Origin: Zipacnadum sp036504235 | GTDB lineage: Bacteria > Armatimonadota > Zipacnadia > Zipacnadales > Zipacnadaceae | Direction of reading: 5' to 3' | Length of the DNA: 41,016 nt | NCBI GenBank assembly: GCA_036504235.1 | Contig: DASXVN010000015.1 | Span: 1 to 41,016 of the forward strand | Part shown: positions 24,533 through 33,473 of the stretch, piece after piece | Layout of the letters: every line of letters begins with the position of its first letter | How positions within the stretch are numbered: position 1 is the stretch's first letter | Made by a program: the position numbers and the translations under genes | The notes under the pieces: model-generated | Told to the model about the DNA's origin: nothing | What the model saw: the letters and a program-made list of their open reading frames with translations, nothing else | The model's database searches: none

Positions 24533-27028
24533 CTAGCCTTCTTTGGCCTCCGAGAATTCCGACACCGGCAAGTGAATGATGAACTCGGTGCCCGCTCCCT
24601 CCCCGGAACGGACTTCGAGGGTCCCGTCGTGCTCCTCAATAATCGTTTGGCAGATGGCCAGCCCCAGCCCGGTCCCGTTCGCCTTCTGCGAGTAGAAGGG
24701 CTGGAAGATCTCGGCCGCCTGCTCCGGCGGAATGTAGCTGCCCGGGTTGAACACGCTCAGCAGCACCCCCGGGGCTCGCCCGTTCCCCGCCTCCGAGGCC
24801 GTTAGGCGCACCCGGCCTCCCGCCGGCTCGGCATCCACCGCATTGCCGATCAGGTTGATCAGCGCCTGGTGCAGGCGATGGGCGTCCCCCCGCGGGGACA
24901 GGCTCAGCGGCGCCACTTCCAGCTCCAGTCGCACGCCGCGGCTCTCCGCCTGGGCCGACATAGCGCGGACCGCCGTCTCGCAGACCTCGTCCACGCGGAT
25001 CTCCTTGTTGACCGCGTTGGCCGGCTTGGAGAGCATGAGCAGGGCGGAGACCAGTCCGACGATACGGTCGATCTCCCCCTGGGCGGTCACCATGAAATCG
25101 TTGCGGAACTCCTCGTCCTCCCAATGCGCCGGGAGCAACTCGGCGAAGGTGCGAATCGCGACCAGCGGATTGCGGATTTCGTGGGCCATTCCGGCGGCGA
25201 GGAAGCGGATGGTGGCCAGCCGCTCCGACTCTTCGCGCTCCCGCTCCAGCTCCTGCACCAGGGTCAGATCGTGGATAACCGCGACCGCGCCCGCCCCCCG
25301 GTCGGGCGTCTGCGCGCCCCAGTTGGAGGCGCTGCAGGTCACCGGTACTTTGGAGCCATCGGGCCGGGAGATGTCAAACTGGTCGGAGGTCCCGAGCACG
25401 GGTCCCTCCAGCGCCCGCAAAAAGCAGCGTCCAATCCCGGGGGGCAAGGCGCTCAGGTGCGCCCCGACCACCGTTTCCGGCTCCAGCCCCAGGATGCGCG
25501 CGGCCGCCGCATTGTACAGGAGAATACTGCCGGCGGCGGAGACCGCGATCACGCCGCTTTCCATCTCTCGCAGAATATTCTCGCTGAACTCGCGGGTCCG
25601 GGCCATCTCGTCGTAAAGCTGCGCGTTCCGCACGGCCAGGGATACCTGCGGGCTCATGCTCGCCAGCAAGTCCAGGTCGGTCTCCTCATACATCTCCCCG
25701 GAGGCCTTCTCCCCGAGGCAAATCAGACCAACCAGGTCTCCCTCCCACAGCAGCGGCGAAAGCAGTTGCAGTTGGAGCTCGGTCATGACCTCGACCATCA
25801 CCTGCGCCTGCTGCAGCGAGAAGAAGCGGAAGACATCGTCTTTGTTGACCACCGCCCGGCGGGCGGCTGCCGTGCGCACCAGCACATGATCGGCGGGCAG
25901 CGCCTCCAGCCACGGGGCGTCCGCGCCGGGACGCTCAGCATCGCGAAAGGCTCGGGTCAGCAGGTCCGGCGTCTGGGTATTCACCAGCATCACGCACATG
26001 CGCGTCGGCCGCAGTCGAGCCATGCCCAGGTCGCAGACGTACTCCAGAACTCTCTGCACGTCCAGGGTGCGCAGCATCGCCTCGGGGGCATACTGCTCAT
26101 CCGGGGCGGGGTCGTTCGGCCTGGTCCCCAGACGCTCCAAGCGCTTCCGTACCGCGTTGAAGCCGGGGATGGTCACCACGCCGGTGGCCAGTCCGCAGGC
26201 CAAGTAGGAGATCAGTACGGGGACCCCCTGCTCGGTCAGGAAAGGCTCAGCCACCAGCACCCCAAAGACCAGCACCACCCCGGCCCCGCTCAGCGCCACC
26301 AGGTAGGACGCCGCTCGCAGCAGCGCTGCTTTGGGCTTCACGATCTGGTACTTGGCGATGGCGTAGGCCATGCCCAGGACCATGAAGGCGTAGGCCCCCG
26401 CCCCCCAGTGGCTCGCCGTGGTGTCATGCAGGACCAGCGGGATGACGATAATCGCCGCGATCGCGAAGACCTGGCCCACGAGCATCCCGGCCAGAATGTA
26501 GATGACCTGCACCCGCTGCAGCCCTTTGAGGTGCATCACCTTGCCGAAAAAGACGTAATCTGAGTAGCCCAAGACCGCCGTGACAAAGACCCCGAAGGCC
26601 ACGAAGGGCCAGCCGTAGTCAATGACGACCAGCCCGTGCGAGAGCGTCAGAGACTTGTACAAGTCGGGGGAAAGACCGACGGAGCCAAACAGGGCCGCGA
26701 GCGAATACAGTATCACCCGATGCAGCCGCGGCGCGGGGGACATCTTCTCCGGGAAGACCCAGGCCAAGTCTACCGCGGTGCACACCACCAGGGCGGACAG
26801 GGGGTGGGCGATCCGCAGCCACATGCCGCTTTCCGCGGGGGTATGCCCTGACTCGATCAGGTAGTTGCAGAAGATCCACACGCCGGCGCTCAAGGCGTGC
26901 ACGGCGTAGATCCGGTTCCACACCCGGTCGCGCGCGCGGCTGTACACGACCACCCCCGCCACCAGGAAGGTCGCCGAAACCGCCAGCAGCATGACTCTAC
27001 ACGCCAGACTTAGTAGTTCCCCGTGCAT
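24533..27028 (-). CDS. Membrane histidine kinase (7TM-GAF-PAS-HisKA-HATPase)
   Basis: This 831-residue protein begins with about seven to eight hydrophobic segments over residues 1-300, the pattern of the histidine-kinase N-terminal 7TM sensor, then a GAF domain (about 335-490), a PAS domain (about 490-600) and a kinase core. The H-box GMAHEIRNPLVAIRTF has H616, the N-box is INLIGNAVDAE, G1 has the variant FNPGSYIPP and G2 is GTGLGLAIC. It sits in the cytoplasmic membrane and probably senses a membrane or lipid-linked signal. It follows the ketosynthase-like gene by 51 bp and is coupled to the next kinase (TAG-T-ATG). No cognate regulator with an output domain is nearby. Confidence 0.87.
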   Translation of the reverse strand: MHGELLSLACRVMLLAVSATFLVAGVVVYSRARDRVWNRIYAVHALSAGVWIFCNYLIESGHTPAESGMWLRIAHPLSALVVCTAVDLAWVFPEKMSPAPRLHRVILYSLAALFGSVGLSPDLYKSLTLSHGLVVIDYGWPFVAFGVFVTAVLGYSDYVFFGKVMHLKGLQRVQVIYILAGMLVGQVFAIAAIIVIPLVLHDTTASHWGAGAYAFMVLGMAYAIAKYQIVKPKAALLRAASYLVALSGAGVVLVFGVLVAEPFLTEQGVPVLISYLACGLATGVVTIPGFNAVRKRLERLGTRPNDPAPDEQYAPEAMLRTLDVQRVLEYVCDLGMARLRPTRMCVMLVNTQTPDLLTRAFRDAERPGADAPWLEALPADHVLVRTAAARRAVVNKDDVFRFFSLQQAQVMVEVMTELQLQLLSPLLWEGDLVGLICLGEKASGEMYEETDLDLLASMSPQVSLAVRNAQLYDEMARTREFSENILREMESGVIAVSAAGSILLYNAAAARILGLEPETVVGAHLSALPPGIGRCFLRALEGPVLGTSDQFDISRPDGSKVPVTCSASNWGAQTPDRGAGAVAVIHDLTLVQELEREREESERLATIRFLAAGMAHEIRNPLVAIRTFAELLPAHWEDEEFRNDFMVTAQGEIDRIVGLVSALLMLSKPANAVNKEIRVDEVCETAVRAMSAQAESRGVRLELEVAPLSLSPRGDAHRLHQALINLIGNAVDAEPAGGRVRLTASEAGNGRAPGVLLSVFNPGSYIPPEQAAEIFQPFYSQKANGTGLGLAICQTIIEEHDGTLEVRSGEGAGTEFIIHLPVSEFSEAKEG

Positions 27029-27079
27029 GGGCTCTCTTTCGGAACACCAACGAGCGGGCTAGTCGGCTCCCGCCAGGAG

Positions 27080-28345
27080 CTACTCGACAAAACGCCGCAG
27101 CAGCAAACACGCGTGGCTCCCGCCGAACGCGTGCGAGTTGAGCATCACCGTGTCCACGCGCGCCCGTCGAGCGCGGTTGGGCACGTAGTCCAGATCGCAC
27201 TCCGGATCGGGGACCCGGTAGTTCATGGTCGGGGCGATCATGCCGGTCTCCAGGGTCATGCAGGCCGCCGCGACCTGCCAGCAGCCGCCGGGGGCGAAGG
27301 GCTGCCCCGTCGTGCCCTTAATGGAGCTCATGGGGACGTTGTAGGCGCGCTGGCCCAGGACTTGCTTCACGGCGTTGGTCTCCGCCACATCGTACTGGCG
27401 ATTGCCGATCCCGTGGGCGCAGACGTAGTCCACCTCGTCCGCCCCGATCTTCGCGGAGAGCAGCGCCCGGCGGAAAGCATGAGCCAGCTCTTCACCTCCG
27501 GGGTGCGGCGCCACCAGGTGGCGGGCTTCCGCAGAAGAGGAAAAGCCCATGATCTCGGCATAAATGTGCGCGCCGCGCTCCATGGCGAGGTCAGCCCGCT
27601 CCAGGACCACCGCGCCGGCGCCCTCACTGAGTACCAGACCATCGCGGGTGTCGTCGTACGGCCGGGCGGCGGCCCAGGGCGGATCGTTGGCCCCGGTCAT
27701 GACCCCCAGCTTGCACAGGGTGCCCATGCCGAACAAACTCAGACAGGCTTCCGTCGCGCCTCCGAGCATCACGTGCGCGTCGCCATTCCGGACAAAGCCG
27801 GCCGCTGTGTTGATGCTATCCAGGCCGCTGGAGCAACCTACGCCGGAGGTCGTATTCGGCCCCCGCAGTCCAAACTCGATGAACACGTGGCTCGTAGCGG
27901 CGTGCGCTTCCATCTGCACCCCGCCCCCCAGGGCCAGCGAGCGGACCCCATGCTCCGCGTAGCGAGCGTAGATCTGATCCGAGATGTTGCCATTGCCCGC
28001 GGTGCTCGTGCCAAAGACCGCCCCGATCATCAGCGGGTCCACCCCGCGCGGCTCGTTCTCCAGTCCGGCGTCCCGCAGGGCGTACCGGGCTGAGGCGACC
28101 GCAAAATGACCGAAGCGCCCTCCGCGCAGCGCGTCGCGGTTCTCGATGTGCTCCCGCGGCTCAAAACCCTTGATCTCCCCACCAATCTTACAGTACAGAT
28201 CGGCGGTATCGAAGCCCTTGATCCAGTCAACCCCGGAGCGACCCTCGAGCACCGCCTGCCAGAAGGCCTCTCTCCCCATGCCCGTGGAGGAAACGACCCC
28301 CAGCCCTGTTATGACCACCCGTTGTCGGAGATTATCGGCTGCCAT
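27080..28345 (-). CDS. FabF-like beta-ketoacyl-ACP synthase with altered active site
   Basis: This 421-residue protein has the two-lobed thiolase fold of KAS I/II. The nucleophile is C171 in GVGCSSGLDS, the first catalytic histidine is H311 in VCAHGIGN, and the C-terminal glycine loop is HAFGGSHACLL. Where KAS II has K-S-M-T-G-H, this protein has KGTTGQ: K343 is kept but the second catalytic histidine is Gln (Q348). The start is ATG 28345, with GAGAGG upstream; the longer frame reads into the upstream gene. No acyl carrier protein, ketoreductase or other FabF partner is nearby. It sits between a beta-barrel gene and two kinases. A specialised lipid or polyketide role, or loss of decarboxylating activity, is possible. 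Confidence 0.82.
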   Translation of the reverse strand: MAADNLRQRVVITGLGVVSSTGMGREAFWQAVLEGRSGVDWIKGFDTADLYCKIGGEIKGFEPREHIENRDALRGGRFGHFAVASARYALRDAGLENEPRGVDPLMIGAVFGTSTAGNGNISDQIYARYAEHGVRSLALGGGVQMEAHAATSHVFIEFGLRGPNTTSGVGCSSGLDSINTAAGFVRNGDAHVMLGGATEACLSLFGMGTLCKLGVMTGANDPPWAAARPYDDTRDGLVLSEGAGAVVLERADLAMERGAHIYAEIMGFSSSAEARHLVAPHPGGEELAHAFRRALLSAKIGADEVDYVCAHGIGNRQYDVAETNAVKQVLGQRAYNVPMSSIKGTTGQPFAPGGCWQVAAACMTLETGMIAPTMNYRVPDPECDLDYVPNRARRARVDTVMLNSHAFGGSHACLLLRRFVE

Positions 28346-28394
28346 GACTGCCTCTCGAAAGCGACCAGAGGAACGGGCCGCGCCCGTCCCGACG

Positions 28395-29399
28395 CTACCA
28401 GTGATACTGCAACTCGAGTTGGTTGGTGTTGGAGTGGCCGAACAGCGGGCCCACCGAGTCGTCGTTCCAGTTGCGCACGTAGGTGTAGTTGCACGACCAG
28501 GCGTCGTCCTGATAACCGAGCCCCGTGGACGCGGCGCCCAGGTTGCTGCCGAGGCGGAAGGCCCAGGCCGGCGCCGGCTGCACCTCCACACCCACGCGCA
28601 GGCCGGAGTCGCCCACCGTCACGCCCGCGCCCTTGCTGCTCAACTGCTGCCACTCCACGGCGCCCAGCACGTTGCGGCTGAGCCGCTGGGAGACGCCGAT
28701 GACGATCTCCCGGGAGGTAAAGGTGTCGCTGACCGGCGGACCTATCGCCAAGCCGGAGCCACGCACGTCCTCGGTGTAATTGTCGAAGATAAAACCGGCG
28801 CAGCCCTCGTTGCTGAATTGGTAAGTCCCGCCCAGACGCGCGCCCAGCTTAGCGGTGCTGTGGTAGTGCGCCAGCGGCATGCCATTCAGGGGGTTGCTCA
28901 GGTCGGTGTCGGTATGCAGCTTGGGCGAAACGCCAATGCCGAATACCCACTGCGGACTAACGCGGTAGCCGTACTGCAGGGACAGGTCCTCTTCCGCCAG
29001 TCGGGCGCTAACCGGACCGAGCGGCGTATTCATGAGACCCGCCTTGCTGGTCAGCGTGAAGCTGGTAATCTGCAGGCCCTGGCGGTCGCTCTTCAGGGGG
29101 ACGGCGAGGGAGCCCTGGTACCCGTTTAGCCGCAGCCCGCCTGCAAATTCCGTGATCGAGGCACGCCCCACCGAGCTGTTTTCGGTGAGCATCCCGGCGA
29201 AAGCGGGCTGGCCAAAGCCCTGGTCCTTGATGCAGGAAACAAAGCCGCCCATGCCAAACAGACGGGTGGTGGTAGCGGTGGGCAGCGCGAAGAGGTGCGG
29301 GGTCGCGTAGGTCTCCAGATGCTGAGCATACAACGGAGTGACAAGCACGGTGAGGATGAGCAGGAACGCACAGACGAGCGAACGGCGGTACGTCATCAT
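28395..29399 (-). CDS. Outer-membrane beta-barrel-type protein
   Basis: This 334-residue protein starts with a clear signal peptide (MMTYRRSLVCAFLLILTVLV, cleavage near ALA-like LYA-QH around residue 25). The rest is made of alternating-polarity beta strands, such as LSLQYGYRVSPQWVFGIGVS and GLRVGVEVQPAPAWAFRLGS, and ends LELQYHW with a terminal aromatic residue, the outer-membrane assembly signature. It resembles PorV/FadL-like or generic OmpA-barrel proteins without a firm family match. GGGAG precedes the ATG. It is the first gene of the minus-strand operon that continues into the ketosynthase and two kinases, and its presence implies an outer membrane. Confidence 0.75.
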   Translation of the reverse strand: MMTYRRSLVCAFLLILTVLVTPLYAQHLETYATPHLFALPTATTTRLFGMGGFVSCIKDQGFGQPAFAGMLTENSSVGRASITEFAGGLRLNGYQGSLAVPLKSDRQGLQITSFTLTSKAGLMNTPLGPVSARLAEEDLSLQYGYRVSPQWVFGIGVSPKLHTDTDLSNPLNGMPLAHYHSTAKLGARLGGTYQFSNEGCAGFIFDNYTEDVRGSGLAIGPPVSDTFTSREIVIGVSQRLSRNVLGAVEWQQLSSKGAGVTVGDSGLRVGVEVQPAPAWAFRLGSNLGAASTGLGYQDDAWSCNYTYVRNWNDDSVGPLFGHSNTNQLELQYHW

Positions 29400-29669
29400 G
29401 GTAGCTCCCTTATTGCAGTGATGGCTGTGATCGGCTGCGCCCAGCAGCCGGCGGCGATGGCGGTTGCTCCAGATATTGCGGGAGTTGAGGCGAGCCGGAA
29501 GGTCGGCTCGGTCGCCTATAACCGCTATTGATGATACTACATTTGCCCCCCCTCTGCAACCACTTCACTCGACCGGTTGACGCTACCCGCGAACAGCCAT
29601 ATACTAACAAGGTTCAATACTATGCGCCGCCTGCCGGCGTTCTCGCAGCCGGCCTCCAAGGAGTCTCCT
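29400..29669. other. Divergent intergenic region
   Basis: This 270-bp gap separates the divergent beta-barrel and receiver genes. It holds the plus-strand promoter at 29577-29605 and a short plus-strand frame with a lipobox-like VIGC that lacks a proper start. I could not identify a convincing minus-strand promoter or an operator here. Confidence 0.5.
29577..29605 (+). promoter_or_regulatory. Sigma-70-type promoter for the lone receiver gene
   Basis: TTGACG (29577-29582) and TATACT (29600-29605) are 17 bases apart. The predicted start near 29612 leaves a leader of about 58 bases before GTG 29670. Confidence 0.75.
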
Positions 29670-30056
29670 GTGCCCCATCGTATACTCTTCGTCGATGACC
29701 ATCGCGAGTTCGCGGCCGCCTCCCAGGAGTTCCTCGCTAGCAAGGGCTACGAGGTAGCGCTCGCCCATGATGGCATGGACGCCCTGGGTCAGATAGCTCT
29801 CCAGACGCCCGATCTGGTCATCCTCGACGTGATGATGCCGCGGCTGGACGGCTGGGCGACTCTGGAGTCGCTCCGCCAGAATCCTGCCACTGCCAAGTTG
29901 CCCGTGCTCATGCTCACGGCCCGGCGCAGCCAGCAGGATGTGACCCAGAGCTTCGCCGCGGGTTGCACCTGGTACTACGGCAAGCCCATCAGTGATTTCG
30001 AGGACTTCGCCCTGGTGGTTCGCCAGCTCCTGGAGTGCCCGGAAGCGCCCGCCTAG
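29670..30056 (+). CDS. Single-domain response regulator receiver
   Basis: This 128-residue protein is a receiver domain only: acidic pocket FVDDHRE, phosphoacceptor in LVILDVMMPRLDGW, Thr in LMLTARR and Lys in YYGKPI. It has no output domain, so it acts by protein contact or as a phosphorelay intermediate (CheY- or Spo0F-like). GTG 29670 is chosen because AAGGAG lies 6 bases upstream and translation from it begins right at the first beta strand; an ATG at 29622 would add a tail without conservation. Divergent from the kinase operon and close to the receiver-kinase-receiver gene, it may link them. Confidence 0.86.
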   Translation: MPHRILFVDDHREFAAASQEFLASKGYEVALAHDGMDALGQIALQTPDLVILDVMMPRLDGWATLESLRQNPATAKLPVLMLTARRSQQDVTQSFAAGCTWYYGKPISDFEDFALVVRQLLECPEAPA

Positions 30057-30107
30057 TCCTCGCGAGCCTCCCCCAGACCCCACCCACCCGTGAAAGGATG
30101 CGCCACC

Positions 30108-31757
30108 ATGGCCCGAGCTTTGCTGGTCAGCTACTCCGGTTACCCCTTCACTCCCAGCAGCCTGACGCCCGACAATGGCCTGGCGAATCTCGCCGGCGCC
30201 CTGGTTGAGGCAGGTCATGAGCCGCGCGTTCTCGACTTCGGCACCGTCTCCATGATGCGCCGCCTCTTCCCCGCCGAGATGTCCGCGCAGTTCCGGCCTC
30301 TGGCCCGGCGGCTGCTGGATCCCTCGGGGCCGCCCGCGGCGAGTGATCTCGCCCAGTTGCAGGCGCTGTCAGCGGCGCTTGAGCAGCATCAGGCCGACCA
30401 AGTGGTGCTCCTGGCGGAGGAGTTGGCCGCGGAGGCCCGCCGCTTCCGACCGGACTTGGTGGCTTTTAAGCTCTGGAACGGGGACGGGTTCACCGGCAGC
30501 GTGGCCCTGGCCGAGCGCCTGCGCAGCGAATTTCCCGGCCTGCCCCTCTACGGCGGGGGGCCGCAAGCCTCCTGGTTCCGTGAGGCGATCCTCCAGCGTA
30601 CCGACGTATTCGCGGCGCTGGCCTACGGGGAGGGCGAGCACCTGATCCTGGACCTGGTCGAGCACGCGCAGGGACGCCGCGACCTGCCCAGCATCCCCGG
30701 CCTGCTCTTCCGGGCCGACGGCGAACTGCGCCGCACGGATCGCGTAGACGACGTGGACCTCAAGCTCCTGCCCGCTCCGGTGTACGATCCCGAGCTATAC
30801 CCCGCCATGGCCGGCGAGGAGAAGATCAAGATCATCGTCCTGGACGATAGCCGCGGCTGCCCCTTCGGCTGCGGTTTTTGCATGCATCCGATTGAGAGCG
30901 GCCGCGTCCTGCGGACCACCTCGGCGAGCCTCCTGGCGGACCGCATGGAGCAACTGGGCCAGGCCTGGGGCTTCCGCGCCTTCCGCTTCTCAGGTTCCTC
31001 CACCCCCGGCTCGCTCATGCGCGAGACCGCCGAGGAGATCACCCGCCGTGGGCTGGACGTCGCCTACACCTGCTTCGGGCACTTCGCCAGCGCCGACCAG
31101 AACCATTTCGAGGCTATGGCCGCCTCGGGCCTCAAGGCCATCTTCTTCGGGCTGGAGTCGGGGTGTCAGGAGGTCCTGGACCGCGCAGTGGGCAAGCACA
31201 TCAAGCTCACCGAGGTCAAGGAGACGATCCGCAAGGCGCAGCAGGCGGGGATTTTCACCGTGGCCAGCATGATCGTCCCGCTGCCCTTCGACACCGAGGA
31301 GACCCTCCAGGAGAGCCTGGACTTCCTCCGGGACCTGCGCCCGGATTCCGTGCCGGTGCAGTTCCCGGGGCTGGTGCCCGGCACCCCCTGGTGGCAGAAT
31401 CCGGAGAAGTACAACCTGGGCGTGGACCGCAGCACGATTCTGGACGAGGTTCTGGACTACAAGATCAAGCTGCTCTACCCGCCGGCGTACTGGAAGCCGC
31501 TCCCCTACACCGTAAACGGTCTCACCTACGCCGAGTTCACGGCGATCACCGCGAAGTTCGCCGGCGCCCTGGAGGCAGCCGGGATCAGCACCGGGATTCC
31601 CGATGATAACGCGCTGCTGGCGCAATTCGCGGGCGTGACGCCCGTCGCCTTCCGCGACCTGTCGCGAGCGCTGTGCCTGACCGGTGACGCCGACGCGATG
31701 GCCGCGTTGGTCACGAAGATCAACCAGCAAGCGGTCCGCCCCGGCGCGACGAGCTAG
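30108..31757 (+). CDS. B12-binding-domain radical SAM protein
   Basis: This 549-residue protein has an N-terminal cobalamin-binding-like Rossmann region (about 1-190, with YGGGPQASW), a radical SAM core with CPFGCGFC giving C251, C255 and C258, and a C-terminal extension of about 150 residues. The family includes methyltransferases and oxidative enzymes acting on lipids, cofactors and natural products (HpnP, BchE, Elp3-like MiaB relatives are separate branches). The DxHxxG-type B12 motif is not evident, so cobalamin use is uncertain. ATG 30108 is preceded by AAAGGA at 9 bases. It follows the receiver gene by 51 bp. Its substrate is unknown; its stop overlaps the convergent kinase gene by 4 bases. 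Confidence 0.8.
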   Translation: MARALLVSYSGYPFTPSSLTPDNGLANLAGALVEAGHEPRVLDFGTVSMMRRLFPAEMSAQFRPLARRLLDPSGPPAASDLAQLQALSAALEQHQADQVVLLAEELAAEARRFRPDLVAFKLWNGDGFTGSVALAERLRSEFPGLPLYGGGPQASWFREAILQRTDVFAALAYGEGEHLILDLVEHAQGRRDLPSIPGLLFRADGELRRTDRVDDVDLKLLPAPVYDPELYPAMAGEEKIKIIVLDDSRGCPFGCGFCMHPIESGRVLRTTSASLLADRMEQLGQAWGFRAFRFSGSSTPGSLMRETAEEITRRGLDVAYTCFGHFASADQNHFEAMAASGLKAIFFGLESGCQEVLDRAVGKHIKLTEVKETIRKAQQAGIFTVASMIVPLPFDTEETLQESLDFLRDLRPDSVPVQFPGLVPGTPWWQNPEKYNLGVDRSTILDEVLDYKIKLLYPPAYWKPLPYTVNGLTYAEFTAITAKFAGALEAAGISTGIPDDNALLAQFAGVTPVAFRDLSRALCLTGDADAMAALVTKINQQAVRPGATS

Positions 31758-33376
31758 GCCAGGGCGACCCCGGCCAGCCCCGCCACCTGCTTGAGCAGGT
31801 CGGGCAGGTCAAAGGGCTTGTGCATGGTCGCATCCAGGTAAGGGCTCTTCAGCTCCTCCTGGTCGGCCACGTAGGCGCTGAGCAGCAGGATGCGGGTGTC
31901 CGGCGCGAGTTCCTTGATCCGCCGGGCGACTTCCGTCCCCAGCAGGTCCGGCATGCGCGCATCCGTCACCACGACGCGCGGCCCCCGGTGGAAGGCCGTC
32001 AGGTACTGCTCGAACTGCCGCAGGCCCTGCGCCCCACTGGTCGCCGTGCCCACCGACAGGCCCGCCGCGGTCAGGTAGTCATCGATCAGCCGCAGCAGCC
32101 GCTCATCGTCGTCCACCACCAGCACCTCGGGCACCGCACTGGCCGCCGGATCGCACGTGGCCCCCTCGCCGACCGGCAGGCGGATGGTTACCGTGGTGCC
32201 CTCGCCCTGCCGGCTGGCCAGCGAGAGGTCCCCCTCGTGGCGCGAGACGACCTTCCGCGCGATGCTCAGCCCCAGGCCGCTGCCCTCCGTCCCCTTGGTG
32301 GTGAAGAAGGGCTGCGTCACCTTCTCCAGCAACTCCTCGGGGATGCCCACCCCGGTGTCCCGAATCTCCACGACCACGTCCCCGCCCTCCGCGAAGGTCC
32401 GCACGTGCAACTCGCCGCCGCCCTCCAGCGCCTGGCGCGCGTTGATCATCACGTTCATGAGCGCCGTACGCAGCCCGCCGGCATTCCCCATCACGGGGGG
32501 CACCTCGCCCAGGTCCAAGTCCACGTGCAGCCCCTCGTCCCCGTCCGGCGCGTGTCCGGCACTGAGCTTGACCGCGTCCTCGAGAATCTCGTTAATATTC
32601 AGGGCCTGGCTGGGTTCGTAGGGATCGCCGGACATCAGCGAAATCCGGGCGATCGCGTGGGCGCTGTCGTTGGTGGCCTGCGCGATCTCCTGCAGCGCGC
32701 CTTCCACGCCCTGGGGGAGCAGCGCGGGGTCCTGCTTGAGGTTCATCAGCAGAATCTCGATGCGCATGAGGATGGCGGACAGGTAGTTGTCCACGTCGTG
32801 GGCCACCTCCGCCGCGATCTCGCCAATCGCGCGCAGGCGGGCCATGCCGTCCAGTTGCGACTCAATCGAGGTATGCGCGGAGGTCAGGCCCTCATAGATG
32901 GTGCTCAGGTCGCTAAACTCAGACTTGCGCCGCAGCTCGCTGAGCTGCTCGGAGAGGTTCCGGGTGGCGTGCTGGAGTTGACGCATGAACTCCTCTTTTT
33001 CGCGCCGCTCCTCGCGCCGGGCCACGGCTCGCTCGGCCACGCGCAGCACGTCGGCCATGCCAAAGGGCTTCGTGAGGTAGTCGATCGCCCCGTGCCGCAC
33101 GGCTTCCTGGGCGCTCTCCACCGCCGCGTAAGCGGTGATCATCGCCACCTCGATCTCCGGATCGATTATCTTGAGCCGCCGCAGGACCTCGGTGCCCTCC
33201 ATCTCCGGCATCTTGATGTCGAGGAAGACGACCTCCGGGCGCTCGGCCTCAGCCAGCTCCAGTCCCTGCAGCGGCCCCTCGGCCAGCACGATCTCGTACT
33301 GGTCCTTGAGGATCATGCGCAGCGATTCACGCGGGCCCTTTTCGTCGTCAATAATCAGGATCTTGGACTTTTCCAT
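31754..33376 (-). CDS. Receiver-histidine kinase-receiver hybrid
   Basis: This 540-residue soluble protein has an N-terminal receiver (D53 in VVFLDIKMPEMEG, Lys in YLTKPF), a coiled helical linker (about 115-180), an NtrB-like kinase (H193 in EVAHDVDNYLSAI, N-box MNVMINARQALE, G1 DTGVGIP, G2 GSGLGLSIA) and a C-terminal receiver (D472 in VVVTDARMPDLLG, Lys in MHKPF). All catalytic residues are present. It has no transmembrane segment and no output domain. A promoter on its own strand lies about 100 bases upstream. It is monocistronic in layout, convergent with the radical SAM gene. Confidence 0.88.
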   Translation of the reverse strand: MEKSKILIIDDEKGPRESLRMILKDQYEIVLAEGPLQGLELAEAERPEVVFLDIKMPEMEGTEVLRRLKIIDPEIEVAMITAYAAVESAQEAVRHGAIDYLTKPFGMADVLRVAERAVARREERREKEEFMRQLQHATRNLSEQLSELRRKSEFSDLSTIYEGLTSAHTSIESQLDGMARLRAIGEIAAEVAHDVDNYLSAILMRIEILLMNLKQDPALLPQGVEGALQEIAQATNDSAHAIARISLMSGDPYEPSQALNINEILEDAVKLSAGHAPDGDEGLHVDLDLGEVPPVMGNAGGLRTALMNVMINARQALEGGGELHVRTFAEGGDVVVEIRDTGVGIPEELLEKVTQPFFTTKGTEGSGLGLSIARKVVSRHEGDLSLASRQGEGTTVTIRLPVGEGATCDPAASAVPEVLVVDDDERLLRLIDDYLTAAGLSVGTATSGAQGLRQFEQYLTAFHRGPRVVVTDARMPDLLGTEVARRIKELAPDTRILLLSAYVADQEELKSPYLDATMHKPFDLPDLLKQVAGLAGVALA

Positions 33377-33473
33377 CGGGACGTCATCCTCACTGTGGCG
33401 GTCAGTATACGAGGCATTCGGCCCTGCTCCCGGCCCTCGTTAGGGCTGAGCGCAAGTTGACACAATGTTGCGT

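Noticed and set aside
22498..24639. Longer start at 24639 for the GAF-PAS kinase
   Set aside because: It would run 107 bases into the upstream kinase gene and adds an Arg/Ser-rich tail typical of a shadow frame. ATG 24531, one base after that stop, begins at the first domain strand.
27080..28591. Longer start at 28591 for the ketosynthase-like gene
   Set aside because: The extra residues overlap the beta-barrel gene and read as a shadow frame. ATG 28345 has a Shine-Dalgarno and starts at the KAS fold.
29418..29531. Short plus-strand frame with lipobox-like VIGC and a Pro/Ala-rich tail
   Set aside because: It has no Shine-Dalgarno, no charged signal-peptide start and only 37 codons from GTG. 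It may be a remnant but cannot be supported as a gene.
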